A stretch of DNA of 64,000 bases from Hofstenia miamia (taxonomy: Eukaryota > Xenacoelomorpha > Acoela > Hofsteniidae): the NCBI GenBank assembly GCA_900660155.1, contig CABFPE010000081.1, positions 917,304-981,303 of the forward strand, in the 5' to 3' direction. Each line of letters begins with the position of its first letter. Within the stretch, counting starts at the first letter, position 1. Below the pieces are notes generated by a model that worked only from the letters and a program-made list of their open reading frames with translations, was not told the origin of the DNA and did no database searches. A program made the position numbers and the translations under genes. This document shows positions 1 through 12,848 of the stretch, in pieces.

Positions 1-114
1 CCATTTTGGGTAACTGCGTATTATTCTTTTTTAAACTTTGATAGACTACGATCATTCTTATTAATGCTTGCATATTTAAAATCTGATGTCTAAAATTACA
101 AAGACAACTTATAC

Positions 115-139
115 ATATATATATATATATATATATATT
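115..139. repeat. TA microsatellite
   Basis: A run of alternating T and A just before the first false duplication. The repeated segment after the N at 1131 resumes at the 3' edge of this run, so the run is a plausible place for the assembler to have failed to merge contigs. Confidence 0.8.
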
Positions 140-2129
140 TATATTACAAATTTGATGTTAACACATAAGAATAAACTAATTGTTTTTTGACGCATAGGAA
201 TACAGTATATTATAGATGTATGTAATCAAGCAACCGCTAAAAATGGTCTATTGACAAAACAACACAGATCTACTGAATTCATTTCTCATTCATATCAAGG
301 CAATCAACAAAAAATCAAATGAAGGAAAATGCAATTGTTTAAATATAATAAAATAAAATATGAAATGTATTTAAGACATTAATTTAATAAACAAGAACTA
401 TGTCATTGGCATTAAATTTATATATACAGGTAATTTTTGAAATAATTTTATTAGAATAGGTGACGTATTCAGCCAAAATTAAAATCTGCGTTTTCCATGT
501 TTTTTATTTTAATTTTTTACATACTTGACAACAGATTTAAGTAAACTAGGTGTGGTTTGGTAAACAATTTTACAAAAATACCAAGTATTGCTTGCTATGC
601 CAAAGTCGAATTCCCCACTTTACATCAGTTATCTGTTTGGAGAGGAACAAAAGAACAAAATATTTTTCACTTTTCACTATTACGTCATTTACTTATTTTC
701 TTAAGGAATTTACCCAAATTTAGTTTCATCACACACTGATTTTGCTGCATATTTTTCGCATACTTAGAACACATTTCACATAGAAATTGGGCACATTAGT
801 CCAGTATATCATTATTTATAGTGCATCTAGTGTATTTGTAACAGGATCGAAATCAAATTAAATGAGAAAAAAACTGTTTACCTTTCAAAAATGTGAGAAC
901 CAAAAGAAATATATTTTGTCTCAAACAAATTATTGATTTTCGTATTTCTGAGCAATTAACGAAAAATCGACCTAAATTCTGCTTTAGGCACTTAGTGCAG
1001 AAATTGGTAAGTGCTGAGCTGAAATAAGTACAACTATGGAAAAATAAATTGTGCTGGCATAGATATCTAAGTTTTATTCGTTAAATGTATACTCTATTAA
1101 ATTCGTATTTATTATTAATCTTGTAATAATNTATTTATATTACAAATTTGATGTTAACACATAAGAATAAACTAATTGTTTTTTGACGCATAGGAATACA
1201 GTATATTATAGATGTATGTAATCAAGCAACCGCTAAAAAATGGTCTATTGACAGAACAACATAGGTCTACTGAATTCATTTCTCATTCATATCAAGGCAA
1301 TCAACAAAAAATCAAATGAAGGAAAATGCAATTGTTTAAATATAATAAAATAAAATATGAAATGTATTTAAGACATTAATTTAATAAACAAGAACTATGT
1401 CATTGGCATTAAATTTATATATACAGGTAATTTTTGAAATAATTTTATTAGAATAGGTGACGTATTCAGCCAAAATTAAAATCTGCGTTTTCCATGTTTT
1501 TTATTTTAATTTTTTACATACTTGACAACAGATTTAAGTAAACTAGGTGTGGTTTGGTAAACAATTTTACAAAAATACCAAGTACTGCTTGCTATGCCAA
1601 AGTCGAATTCCCCACTTTACATCAGTTATCTGTTTGGAGAGGAACAAAAGAACAAAATATTTTTCACTTTTCACTATTACGTCATTTACTTATTTTCTTA
1701 AGGAATTTACCCAAATTTAGTTTCATCACACACTGATTTTGCTGCATATTTTTCGCATACTTAGAACACATTTCACATAGAAATTGGGCACATTAGTCCA
1801 GTATATCATTATTTATAGTGCATCTAGTGTATTTGTAACAGGATCGAAATCAAATTAAATGAGAAAAAAACTGTTTACCTTTCAAAAATGTGAGAACCAA
1901 AAGAAATATATTTTGTCTCAAACAAATTATTGATTTTCGTATTTCTGAGCAATTAACGAAAAATCGACCTAAATTCTGCTTTAGGCACTTAGTGCAGAAA
2001 TTGGTAAGTGCTGAGCTGAAATAAGTACAACTATGGAAAAATAAATTGTGCTGGCATAGATATCTAAGTTTTATTCGTTAAATGTATACTCTATTAAATT
2101 CGTATTTATTATTAATCTTGTAATAATAA
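137..2129. repeat. false tandem duplication around a single N (1131)
   Basis: Bases 137-1130 recur almost perfectly at 1132-2129, separated only by one N. The copies differ by scattered substitutions and a one-base indel in an A run, as two haplotypes would. A 60-codon open frame occurs in both copies (557-739 and 1554-1736) but resembles nothing and has no coding character. I read this as overlapping contigs that were not merged. No gene is visible in 1-2129. Confidence 0.8.
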
Positions 2130-4622
2130 TGTAAATACCAAACGGCCAGTGTTGAAAAGAATGGGGTTTTGGACTAATAAAATATAAACTTTTTACGATC
2201 TTGTTAAAAGTAATCATAAAGTAAGTCACTTTGTATGTTTATGAGATTAAAAGCAAACCAAAAAGCTTTTCACCAATATTATAGGAAAAGTGTGTTTGCA
2301 GTTTAACATACGTCTTACCCTCATCTGCAGATTATTATCACATCATAAGAGACTAGATACTTTCAGACTAAAGTCAGATGTGAGATATCCCATGCAGGGG
2401 CGTAGAATAGGGGGGGCAGGGAGACTTGACGTTGCTTATTGTTTTGCTGTGTACACAACACAACATGTTGTCTTGGGAATACAAATTCAGGGTAGTAAAA
2501 TTCACAATTTTGCTTTTGATTCTAAAAAATTATTCATTCATTATATAGCATTTTTTTGTTTTCGAACCGATTAACAAGCTAGTTACTGCGTTTTTTATGC
2601 TACGAAAATAAACGAATTTCATAAGTTATTGATATTGACAACCTACATATAGTTTCAGAACATTTTATCAAATTTTATATAATATATAAATATTGTTAAA
2701 TTTTTAGAGGTTTCATTTGTATGTGTAGAGTATTTACATAGCCAGTGTCACTCGATCGACTGAACAGTGAGTGAAACCATGATCCGAGTTCGGACTTAAC
2801 GCTTAGAAGTGTGCTTACTAAAGCCGGTTTCCTCATGAAAATCACGCAGAGCGCTGATCGTTGTTGAGCTCCATCAACTGTCTCACTGACATAGAAAACG
2901 ATGGCCCTTGAACTATCGCAGCTGCCAGAAGGAAAGTTATCACTGAGATGACTTCCCTATGGTAAGCAATTATATCTCAGGGACCAGTAGCAGTCTTGCT
3001 GACAGTGTTTCTAATGCGCAGACGTCTGCCTACTACAAACTAAACAGACAGGCTTCATGACCATCACCGCCCTCATGTACAAAAACTACACATGGCAGCA
3101 CCTCATTTAGCCTCGTCTGTAGGTACAGGATTCCACACAGTAACGCGCCCTCTAAGAATCTGGCGTTGGAGCCGGGTCATCGGGTTTGCGGGTTACCAGA
3201 TTGCCGGATCAGGGATTTTTTGGTGGGTCACATGGTCCGTTTTTTCCTGAAGACTTCCGGGTTTACTGGGTCACCGGGTAACATTTATGTAAATAAACGA
3301 TTGAAATAAATCACATAAAGAGGCTCATCTCATTAAAGTAAGCCTATAATTACGCAATCAATGAATTAGACCAATGTCATGTTTACCATAAATAGTTTTA
3401 ATGGTTTCAGAAGATTTTTTATGTTGACTTTCGTTTGTTTCTGTAAGAGGGACTGCAAATTCACTTGCTTTATTTCGAATTCGAAGCCAAATATTCAGGT
3501 AATGTATTTGCAAGTTGGAATCCGAATTCGAATACAAAATATAAATTGGTTTATGAAATAACATCCATAGCAAAAAACATTTGTCAATAGTTACGTTTAA
3601 AAACGATTTTGACATGAAAAGCTTTAGCTGTTTATTCTCCAATAGAAGAATTCAACTGAGAAGTGTGATTTACGCATTGCACACAGTTTTAGCTCCCAAA
3701 ATAATTTTCATTTAAAAAATTTCAGCAGCCCATTGGTATTTTCTAGATGCGCCAGTGTGTTGTACCAAGATTTGAACTAGAATACAAAATAGATTCGGAT
3801 TTGGATTTGATTTCGTTTATTTGTATGTCCCTAATCTGTAGTAATTTGTTAACATTTAGTTATGCTGTTTTCAAAATTTGATTTAAACCTTCATCCAAAT
3901 TTTTGCCCGAAACTGAATGTGGTTAAATTTCAAAATTCATGAAAATTTGCAAGTAGAAGAGTCTTTCACAGACTGATATTTTAAAATGATGATTTGCACT
4001 TACTAGCATTTTGCATTTTAAAAAGAATTTCGATAGTTTAAAAGTGTAAGTATGTTGTTATAATTTGCTATTTGGCAATAAGGCACCACATAATTATAAT
4101 GAAATCCCTGAAAAGAGAAACACTCCAAGGAAATATTTCTATTAATATTGATTTATCAAAAATGTTTTCAGTCAATATATTTGATGCTATTGACATCTAA
4201 TCTGGTGAAAATTGATAGGATTGTTAGTCAGTGAATTAAACTTTTTGCTAGATTAAAGATATACTAAATAATAATGAATATCCAACATATATGGTCGATA
4301 GAATAGTAGAAAAAACAGAACAAGAATAAATAATTAACAAAAACTGGAAGGCTTGCTAAAATTAAGATACTAATAAATAAAGTGATTATTTATACAATTA
4401 TATCTTAAATATTGAATGTCGAGGTATACAATCAATTTAATTACAGAAAGATTTGAAAAAAAATTACTCCGCCATGCTTAAAAATATGATTTGCACTTAA
4501 AATATAACTAGGGATAGAACAAAGATTGAAAACGTTTCCAAAGTAATATAGGAAAGTACCTGCAACTGTGGTGCAGATAATACATTTGAAAGACGTTAAG
4601 AAATTTAGAAACTAGAATTAGA
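2130..4622. other. gene-less stretch with a GC-richer island
   Basis: No convincing gene. A GC-richer tract at about 2750-3290 contains degenerate repeats of a CGGGTNACCGGGT-like motif (3170-3290). A hAT-terminus-like string (CAGGGGCGTAG followed by a G run) lies near 2394. The remainder is AT-rich and featureless by eye. Confidence 0.5.
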
Positions 4623-5880
4623 AAACACAAAAAACCATCTCTGATCACCTAAAGAACTGTGATGTGAAATTTACATATATATTTTTATCCAAGGCAATTG
4701 ATAATTTTTAATAGAATTTATATAGAATTAACCTAAAACAACTTGGCGTCTTTCTTAAAGGATAAACCGCTTTTCCACATTTACAAAGAATTCTCTCAAA
4801 GCATATGACCAAATTTGAAATTTTTGGGGCATGGGTAGGTCTATTCATTATAATACTGATGGGACATATTTGTCCCATGGTCGAAAAACACATGTATCTA
4901 TTATAAAAATTTTCAATTTTGCTTATGGTAGTTAAGGAGTGTCATAATAAGTGGGAGATACCGAAAAAATGATTGAAAGTTAATTGTGTAAAAGTCGGAT
5001 CGAAAGGGTTAACAGAATCCAAACTGTCATAACACATGTAACTATTATAAAAATTTTCAATAACCATCTTAATTTTATCAAATATAGACCAATTTTTATC
5101 AGATGGATGGTGCTTTCACATTTTTTATAAGAGGCCCGACATGATCCTGAATATGCTTTTCTTTTAGAATTTAAGACACACATTTGTCCTATTAAGGTCT
5201 ACTATAAGATCTTTTTTATATTAAATCTTTTCTAAGTAATGTGCGTAATCGTATCTTCACGTTTGAATGGGTCAATTTCTAAAAAAATTCAAAAATATAT
5301 ATTTTCTGGTGAAGTAGTTCGTGTGTGATAACACAATCCTGCGATAAATTGAAATTGAAGCATGACATTCTATTTAAGTACAACTGCCTGATCTTCAATC
5401 AACAATAAATACCTTAAAAACAAGACGAACCGTTTCTAAGAGTATTTATCCTACAAATTNAAACACAAAAAACCATCTCTGATCACCTAAAGAACTGTGA
5501 TGTGAAATTTACATATATATTTTTATCCAAGGCAATTGATAATTTTTAATAGAATTTATATAGAATTAACCTAAAACAACTTGGCGTCTTTCTTAAAGGA
5601 TAAACCGCTTTTCCACATTTACAAAGAATTCTCTCAAAGCATATGACCAAATTTGAAATTTTTGGGGCATGGGTAGGTCTATTCATTATAATACTGATGG
5701 GACATATTTGTCCCATGGTCGAAAAACACATGTATCTATTATAAAAATTTTCAATTTTGCTTATGGTAGTTAAGGAGTGTCATAATAAGTGGGAGATACC
5801 GAAAAAATGATTGAAAGTTAATTGTGTAAAAGTCGGATCGAAAGGGTTAACAGAATCCAAACTGTCATAACACATGTAAC
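4623..5880. repeat. false duplication around a single N (5460)
   Basis: Sequence from 4623 recurs from 5461 immediately after one N. The copies agree for roughly 430 bases and then part near 5068/5906, because the second copy carries an additional unit of a 144-bp tandem repeat. The same 61-codon open frame appears in both (4708-4893 and 5546-5731, minus) and is not considered a gene. Confidence 0.75.
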
Positions 5881-5995
5881 TATTATAAAAATTTTCAATT
5901 TTGCTTATGGTAGTTAAGGAGTGTCATAATAAGTGGGAGATAACGAAAAAATGATTGAAAGTTAATTGTGCAAAAGTCGGATTGAAAGGGTTAAA
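5736..5995. repeat. 144-bp tandem repeat, about 1.8 units
   Basis: The unit beginning CTATTATAAAAATTTTC at 5736 begins again at 5880. The units differ at a few positions. The presumed other haplotype copy (4898 onward) has only one unit, suggesting a copy-number polymorphism. Confidence 0.75.
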
Positions 5996-6167
5996 TCGCG
6001 GAGTCACGTCATATTCTAGAAATTTTTAGTCTGAAAAAATTAGAGTACACCAGTATTTTTTGCCATTCGATTCAAATTTTTCAATCCATAAATTTGCTAT
6101 TCTCAATTGATAGTCAAATACCTAACTAATGTAGAAGTCAAACATTGTCTGTATTCACACAGGAGTA

Positions 6168-7178
6168 CAGGGTGAATTAAAGTAACGCAAAATCATATAA
6201 ATTAAATAGTCAAAAAATCATAAAAGAAAGAGTACTTTATATTTAAATCATGCACAAGAAAATGATATTTATGAATAAATTTATAAATTTTACAAAAGAT
6301 GTTCTATATGATGACCACCAGTAGTAATGATCTGTTGTAATCTTTCAAGAATATTGGAGCATGAATTTTTCAAAATTTCTTGATTTATTTTTCCAATTTC
6401 TTCAGCTATGAAATTTTAAGTTCTTCCAAATTGGATGGTTTTCGTAGATAAACATTATGTTTTATTGCGCCCCACAACAAGAAATCAGCTGGGTTTAGAG
6501 CAGGAGACCTGACTGGCCAATTTTAAGGGGAACATCTGCTTATAACATTTTCACCAAAAATGTGTATGAATTCTTTAACTGGGCCTTCATTATGCGGTTG
6601 AGCACCATCCTGTTGAAATGTGATGTCTCTTCTTCTCTTTGGTCGATGCTGTATCATATGAGTTTATAGCAATTCAAGATAGCTGCATTGGTTCACTGTT
6701 TCCTCAAAGAAATAAGGGGTGCTCGAACACGCTTTATGCGATAAACTCTAAGGTTAAGATGTTGACGCAGAACAGTGTCGCATAGCAAGAGAACGAGCAA
6801 CTGTATGGGAGTTTGAACATCCCAATCCAGATAAATTCTGCTGATTATTGATTTCATTTTTCACTTGGAGCACTGTTTCGTCATCAAAAGACGGCCTTCC
6901 ACACTTTGGCAAGTCGCAAACCGTGCCTTCTTCTTCGAATTTCTTCACTAACCGTGTAATTGTTGATATGGAAAAAGGGTCATTTCTGAATCGAGGAACA
7001 TATAATGCGGCTGGGGCTGAGCAATCATACCTGTAATAACACTTTATTATTGCAATTCGAAGAGTTTGCTTATCAAGACAATTCATTTCGGTAAAAAATG
7101 AATGCTAATTTTTTAGAAATTCTACTGTTACTAAAAATAGCAGCCAATTAAAATTTTGCGTTAATTATAATCACCCTG
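6168..7178 (-). mobile_element. mariner/Tc1-type DNA transposon, decayed
   Basis: The ends are imperfect inverted repeats of about 27 bp: CAGGGTGA, a short variable stretch, then TAACGCAAAAT, read inward from 6168 and from 7178. A TA precedes the left end; the right flank reads CA, so one side of the TA duplication is altered. On the minus strand, 7086-6754 encodes an N-terminal helix-turn-helix region (STITRLVKKFEEEGTV, then CGRPSFDD). Further down, mariner-family catalytic-domain strings appear in broken frames: ITFQQDGAQPH near 6600 and NWPVRSPALNPADFLLWG near 6500. Stops and frameshifts interrupt the catalytic half, so it is not functional. Confidence 0.85.
6754..7086 (-). pseudogene. N-terminal part of mariner-like transposase
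   Basis: A 110-codon open frame inside the mariner element. It begins MNCLDKQTLRIAIIKCYYRY, has the helix-turn-helix and GRP linker typical of mariner transposases and insect-type transposase N-termini, and loses the frame before the catalytic domain. Only the DNA-binding half is readable; the DDE part survives as fragments at about 6460-6640. Confidence 0.75.
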
Positions 7179-8146
7179 CACGTGAAATTAAGAACATCGC
7201 AGCAAAATTCTTAATTCGAAATGTGTAAAAACTTATAACCTTTACTGTAAGTCTGCTGTCAGCAAAAACTCTTCAGCTAAAAATTAAATTTACAAATCAA
7301 TGATTTAATAAATTGCATCTCGATTGTAAATAGAATCATTTAGTAATTTTTCCACTTTTTAATAACTTTAAACTTTTAAAAGGACAAACAGTTTTTAGCC
7401 ATTTTCAATCTTCAAGCATAGTAGGAAATTTCGACTTCTTGAATTATGTTTTGAAAATTTGTACTAAGGTGAATTTCTATGCCTAAATAACTTGAAAAAA
7501 TTTTCTATTTTTCATAAATACTTACGTTCATTTAACTATAGGGCTTCAATTGCATGGGGGCAACAACGAACATTAAAAAATTTATTTAAATGTGGTTAGA
7601 GCTCCCAAACCTATTGAGGAATACAGTGTGCAAAGTCGAAGCCTCAATGGAACACCGCCAGGTTGCGGCTTAAAAATAAAATTGAAAGGGGATAAACACC
7701 TGTATTCCATTGTGATTTGAGACTTTGAATGTTTATTCGAAATTCATTTAGGAACATTGAAAAATTTTTCAATAGCCATAACAATTTTGTAAAAAAGTTA
7801 AGTTTTTTAAGGTTTAATACTTGAAATATTAGCACGGCAATAAAAGCTGCGTATTTATAAGAAAGTTCATAAATTTGAGAAACAATTTGTGAGCAAAATT
7901 GTTTCATTTTCATTGCATTCAAAACTTGGAAACATTTAATACATCATTTGCTTATTCCATTAATTTACAGTAATGACGAAAATTTGGATTTACAACTTCA
8001 AGGCCAAATGCATCAATAATAAATGTAAGATGTATTAAAGCCAAAAAGAGTATCAAACATAGAATTTAAAACTTAAATTTAAGTTATAAATTATTTCTAT
8101 TATTATTGTAATAAATAATGAATTATTAAAATTGAATAAGAGGAAA
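7179..8146. other. intergenic; imperfect hairpin near 7630-7740
   Basis: No gene is seen. Around 7630-7745 two arms containing CAATGGAA / TTCCATTG and CAAAGTC / GACTTTG face each other, forming an imperfect inverted repeat that could be a short MITE remnant. The rest is AT-rich spacer between the mariner element and the G-alpha 3' side. Confidence 0.4.
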
Positions 8147-9208
8147 TCAATATAGCCCACAGCCTTTCAGATTATTTGAAATGATAACGTCACTGGCAGC
8201 GTTGAAAACGACTTCGATATTTTTGGTGTCTGTTGCACACGTGAAGTGAGTGTAAATTTCTTTGCCTGGTTGATGGTTTAGTTCTTCAAACTTGGACTTT
8301 ATATAAGCAGAAGCTTCTTCATAATTATTTTCTCCCGTATATTCTGGAAAGGCTTTAGTGAGAGGAGATTTTTCAATTTTTTCTTTAAACAAATCTGTTT
8401 TGTTGAGGAACAAAACAACTGAGGTCTCAATAAACCATTTATTGTTGATAATAGAGTCAAAAAGCGTTAAACTTTCGTGCATCCTATTTGTTTTCTCATC
8501 TTCATATAACACCATATCATAACCACTAAGTGCACTACAAAAAATGATAGATGTGACCTCTTCAAAACAATGAATCCATTTCTTACGTTCAGAACGTTGT
8601 CCACCAACATCGAATAATTTGAAGTTGAGGTTTTTATAATGAAAGTGTGTCTCCACAATTCCGGTAGTCTTCACTCGGGTTCGTAGTACATCTTGTTCAT
8701 TTGGCAGGTAGTCTGTTTGTGCTATACGATCAAGACTATCGTGAAAATATTGTGTGGAATCGTTTAGTTGATATTCATTTCTTCTGGAATACATCTTTTG
8801 AACACCGGGATCCTTCCAAAGTTTCTGTATTTCAAGCAGTAAGGCAACCGGTACGTCAATTTCTTCTCCAAGTGAAGCCAGTGCGTTAACATTTTCCTTT
8901 ATTTTGCTTAAATTGGAATTTTCCAATTCAATTTTAAAACGATCCATTGCATGCAGAATTGAAGACATTGCAATAACTATGTTATATAATACAACATTCT
9001 TAAATTGCATAAATTCCGCATCTGTATATCCATTTAGATGAATAATTTTCATCTGCTTTACAATGGTACTTTTTCCAGATTCACCAGCTCCCAAAAGCAA
9101 CAACTTTATATCCTTAGCTGTTTTGGCATTTTCTTCTTTTAAATTTTTATCAATTTGTCGGTCCCTTTCAGCAGCCTTTTTATTTTCTTTTGTGTTTATA
9201 CAACCCAT
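8147..9208 (-). CDS. heterotrimeric G protein alpha subunit, Gi/o class
   Basis: A complete 353-residue G-alpha in one exon (the family is usually about 354). It binds GTP and couples seven-helix receptors to effectors at the inner plasma membrane. Visible features: N-terminal MGC for myristoylation at Gly2 and palmitoylation at Cys3; P-loop GAGESGKST (40-48); switch I RVKTTG with Arg178; switch [14 protein letters not shown] with Gln204; NKTD (269-272, usually NKKD); TCAT (323-326); C-terminus GCGLY with Cys350, the pertussis-toxin site and the hallmark of Gi/o. Conventional Gi/o genes have many introns, so the intact single-exon frame suggests an expressed retrocopy or lineage-specific paralogue. 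A possible 3' splice site (9224-9225) lies just upstream of the ATG, so a 5' UTR intron is possible. The GCGLY tail favours Go-like, but Gi versus Go is not settled. Confidence 0.95.
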   Translation of the reverse strand: MGCINTKENKKAAERDRQIDKNLKEENAKTAKDIKLLLLGAGESGKSTIVKQMKIIHLNGYTDAEFMQFKNVVLYNIVIAMSSILHAMDRFKIELENSNLSKIKENVNALASLGEEIDVPVALLLEIQKLWKDPGVQKMYSRRNEYQLNDSTQYFHDSLDRIAQTDYLPNEQDVLRTRVKTTGIVETHFHYKNLNFKLFDVGGQRSERKKWIHCFEEVTSIIFCSALSGYDMVLYEDEKTNRMHESLTLFDSIINNKWFIETSVVLFLNKTDLFKEKIEKSPLTKAFPEYTGENNYEEASAYIKSKFEELNHQPGKEIYTHFTCATDTKNIEVVFNAASDVIISNNLKGCGLY

Positions 9209-9225
9209 AGTTACAGATACTCCCT

Positions 9226-12200
9226 AAAATAAAATGATTATATTTTAAATATATGTAAATTATACATACAGTAGTAGTCAAACTAATTGGATCATCAATT
9301 GGAGTATTAAGTTAATGCTTTCATTAAGTATTTTCTTTCACCAGAATATACGATTTCTTGTCATTTCACATCTTTCATTAGTTTTAACCCATGCTCCTTC
9401 TCTAGGGTGTTGCAATTCACCCAACAAAATATCAGTGCGGAAAATGGATTTATATTGAATTATTTTTACAATTAAAATAGCTCATAAATTATTTATCTAT
9501 AGTGTATGAAGTTCTAATTTCTAGTATGTATGGAAACTAACTGTAAACTTGATCTTCACTTTTCCAAGAGGTGAAAAACTTTATAGAAACTAGTCAAGTG
9601 AACTTTTAGTCGCTCATTCATTTTCTGGGGTGGGGATATTTTTTGTAATAATGATTTCTAATCAACAATGTAGAATTTATAAACCGCAGAAATAATGATA
9701 GTTTTTCAGATTTAATTTTTGAATTGGTACCGGGGACAGATTTTCTAAATCATAGCACGCATGATTCTTAAAAATCTGATAGTCAACATATTTTAAAACA
9801 TCATATTTAGCTAGTTCTAAAACTTTTTGAAACATGTATAGATCGTCCCGCACTAACATTGGCATGGAATATTGAAGTATGGCTATACAAAAAATGCTAA
9901 TTAGGAAATTCAGAATAGCAATGAATTTGCTATTATGATTAACTTTGAATAATTCCGCAGATGTTCATTAAATTCAATGTATTATGTTTATTAATACAAA
10001 AACTTACTTAAGCATTAGTTGGAATATCCCGGTAAATATGAAATACTATGAAGAGTTGTGTTTATATGCCACAATGATTTTCTAGTCACATTTTCATTGT
10101 TTTGTCTTAAAAAACGTTTTATATTAAAATTGAATTATTTCAACATTGTCCTATTAATCAGAACATTTTTAGATTTTNNNNNNNNNNNNNNNNNNNNNAT
10201 TATGTTTATTAATACAAAAACTTACTTAAGCATTAGTTGGAATATCCCGGTAAATATGAAATACTATGAAGAGTTGTGTTTATATGCCACAATGATTTTC
10301 TAGTCACATTTTCATTGTTTTGTCTTAAAAAACGTTTTATATTAAAATTGAATTATTTCAACATTGTCCTATTAATCAGAACATTTTTAGATTTTCTGTC
10401 AAAACAGCATTTGATAAAGGATTTCTAAGGGCTGTTTACCTGAATTGCATTAGATATTATTAAACATGTGAATCTCAGATTAATTTTAATGAAAACATGT
10501 CATTTGTAATGCAAATTAAACTTCAATAGAATTTTTGGGGATGCTCGGGCCTGGGAAGGGGGAAGAAATTTCCTTCTTCTCCTTCTCTAACTTTGTACTT
10601 GCTTATGATATTAAAACTGAACTTTGTACAAGTAATTCTCGTATCAGCACAGTGCGTGAAGCGGGCAGGCCAATCCGCCCACAGATCGGGTTGGGAGTCA
10701 CTCTTAGACAAATCGGGTCTTTTACAATTACTAGGGTGAAAGGACACTAATAGATTTAAGCGAAAATTTAAGAAGTCAAAGAATTTTGAAATTCTCAATA
10801 ATTTTAATTATTTTTGTATTACTTTAGTGCAGTAGTAAAAGACCTAATTGCATAATGCAAATCATAATGACATAATGACACTAATTACAAAAATATAATG
10901 ATAGTAAGTTTTATAGCGTGTTCGTTTCTTCTTTAGGAATTATTTTAAATACTTCCCATTGATATTTACAATTTTCTTTTTAATTCTGATATCTTCCTAC
11001 ATAAAGTTTGTCTTTGTATTCTTGGGAGAAACATTCGCCATTTTGGCAAATGTTAATATATACATTTATAGATTTTTGAAGGAGTAACTTTTTCACATTA
11101 AACAAGACATTCTCATTGTTTCTCCGAACGTAAGTAACAGGCTAGGAAAAGTATATAAAACTCCATATAACAATATAGCACTTTTGATGCAAAATTTTAT
11201 AAAATAAAATGAGATATTCATATCTTCGAAGAAATACTTGAGAATGTTGATGTACTTTAGCCTCTTGTAGTAATCAGATCTAAATATAACCCAGGGCAAG
11301 ACATTGTTTTTGAACGTTTGTGGCAGTTATATGTAGTCTTTAAAAGGAAACAAATAGGGGAGCGCACAAAAGAATGAAAAGAATGTAGGATACATAAGAT
11401 TTTTCTTAAGGTCAATGGGTAATTTCAAAGGAAAGTTTCTTTTTATCATATAAAATATTTTCTGGGTCTTTGAAGGTTGGCTTCGAATAAATTTAAACCA
11501 AGAAGGATTTTCAGCACATGAAACACCTAAGTTCAAAACTCGTTCAAAGAGAATGTAGTGTATGCTGGATAAAGAGGAAACCCACAAGGCAAAAAATATA
11601 GCGGTAACAAATACAAGCATACTTTGTACAGGGCTCGCGTTTCAAAGCGATCTTAGGTACTACTTTATGACTTATTTTCGTTATACACCATAGATTATGC
11701 TTGAATCGAACTCATGAACATTAAAATGTCAAACATTTTTTTAAACGTTTTCTTATAATATCATCTTTCCGAGATTGCTATAACACAATCTCAATTTAAA
11801 AATATAATGCTGTCATAAATAAATCAAATAGTAGATCAGTTAATCATTATTTGCTATTCACGAAATCATGCAATCCTTTATTGCCATGTATAAATTACAA
11901 ATATGCAGTGGCATCGGTTTAGTCTGAGAAGATTTACTTGCACGAAAAAACATTGACGTTTTAAATTCTGGTATAAAATCATAAATATGATATCAGGAGA
12001 TCCTAAAATGCGTGTATAGTATACGAAATCATTGCCACTTAGATCCTACTTGATTCAAATTTTGGAGATTTTAAGCTATCCCACAAGAAAAATTGGTCCT
12101 GATGCATTTGAAAAACATAGTTCTTCAACAAGTATTATATAAAGTAACCTTGTGTTTGAACATCTCTAAGCATGATTGAAGCGCCTGAAAATACTCCAAG

Positions 12201-12848
12201 TTTCTAAATTTAAGAACAATAGAGAACATACCAATACAAAAATCCCACCTGAAGTAATTTTTAAAGCAAATTAAACCAAGTAGAAGTTATCCTTCACATA
12301 TGACTGATTTGTCACAATGAGTTGATAATAATCTTTCTACTACCACTATTTATTATTATTGAAGCCCAATCAATATATGAAGGAAATTCACTTCTATTAC
12401 GCAAAATTATTTTAAAATATTTACGTTTAAGTTACTGTAGTTTCAAAAAATTAACATGCCTTACATTTCGGAGCTAGTTCTTCAATTCATTGTATCAAAA
12501 ACCAAACATTTCTACAATCTACGATTGAATAATTTCAAAATTAACCTACGGTTTTATATGAATAACACATACAGGTAGAGAGCAGCTAAGAAAATTCATG
12601 TATAATCAATCATAAACAGCATTAACCAAAACCATCCTTTGCATAGCACACAAGCAACATGTGAATTTATCACTCACGAATTCTAAACAACCATGTAGGC
12701 CTATATAATAATACAAAGAAAAAATATTCATTATGTTTAAGCTAAACTGTGAAAATGAAGAAAATTATATTTGGTTAGTATAATTTATTGTTCAGTAGCA
12801 AAATTAAACCAAAATACACCATAAATGCTTACTGCCATCATTTCAGTG
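9226..12848. other. intergenic, with false duplication around a 21-N gap
   Basis: AT-rich spacer between the G-alpha and transporter genes. Bases 9979-10177 recur at 10199-10397 across the N run at 10178-10198, another unmerged overlap. A GC-richer patch at about 10535-10750 has open frames on both strands, neither recognisable. A small hydrophobic open frame lies at 11327-11620 (listed separately). Nothing else is supported. Confidence 0.6.
11327..11620 (-). CDS. hypothetical small protein, weak candidate
   Basis: An open frame of 97 codons beginning MLVFVTAIFFALWVSSLSS, whose first 20 residues look like a signal peptide or membrane anchor. The remainder is basic and aromatic (WFKFIRSQPSKTQK) and matches no family I know. 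No splice signals or neighbouring exons were identified. It could easily be a chance frame in AT-rich DNA, and I include it only because of the signal-like start. Confidence 0.15.
   Translation of the reverse strand: MLVFVTAIFFALWVSSLSSIHYILFERVLNLGVSCAENPSWFKFIRSQPSKTQKIFYMIKRNFPLKLPIDLKKNLMYPTFFSFFCALPYLFPFKDYI

Noticed and set aside
557-1736. Repeated 60-codon frame as a possible tandem gene pair
   Set aside because: The pair results from contig overlap around the N at 1131, and the peptide has no features.
8467-8889. Open frames overlapping the G-alpha gene on both strands
   Set aside because: Shadows of the real frame; no family match.
10523-10798. Overlapping open frames on both strands in a GC-richer patch
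   Set aside because: Neither shows a domain, and simultaneous openness on both strands reflects base composition.
11640-11740. Possible tRNA (GAGTTCGATTCAAGC on the minus strand resembles a B box)
   Set aside because: No A box at the right distance and no acceptor stem could be drawn.
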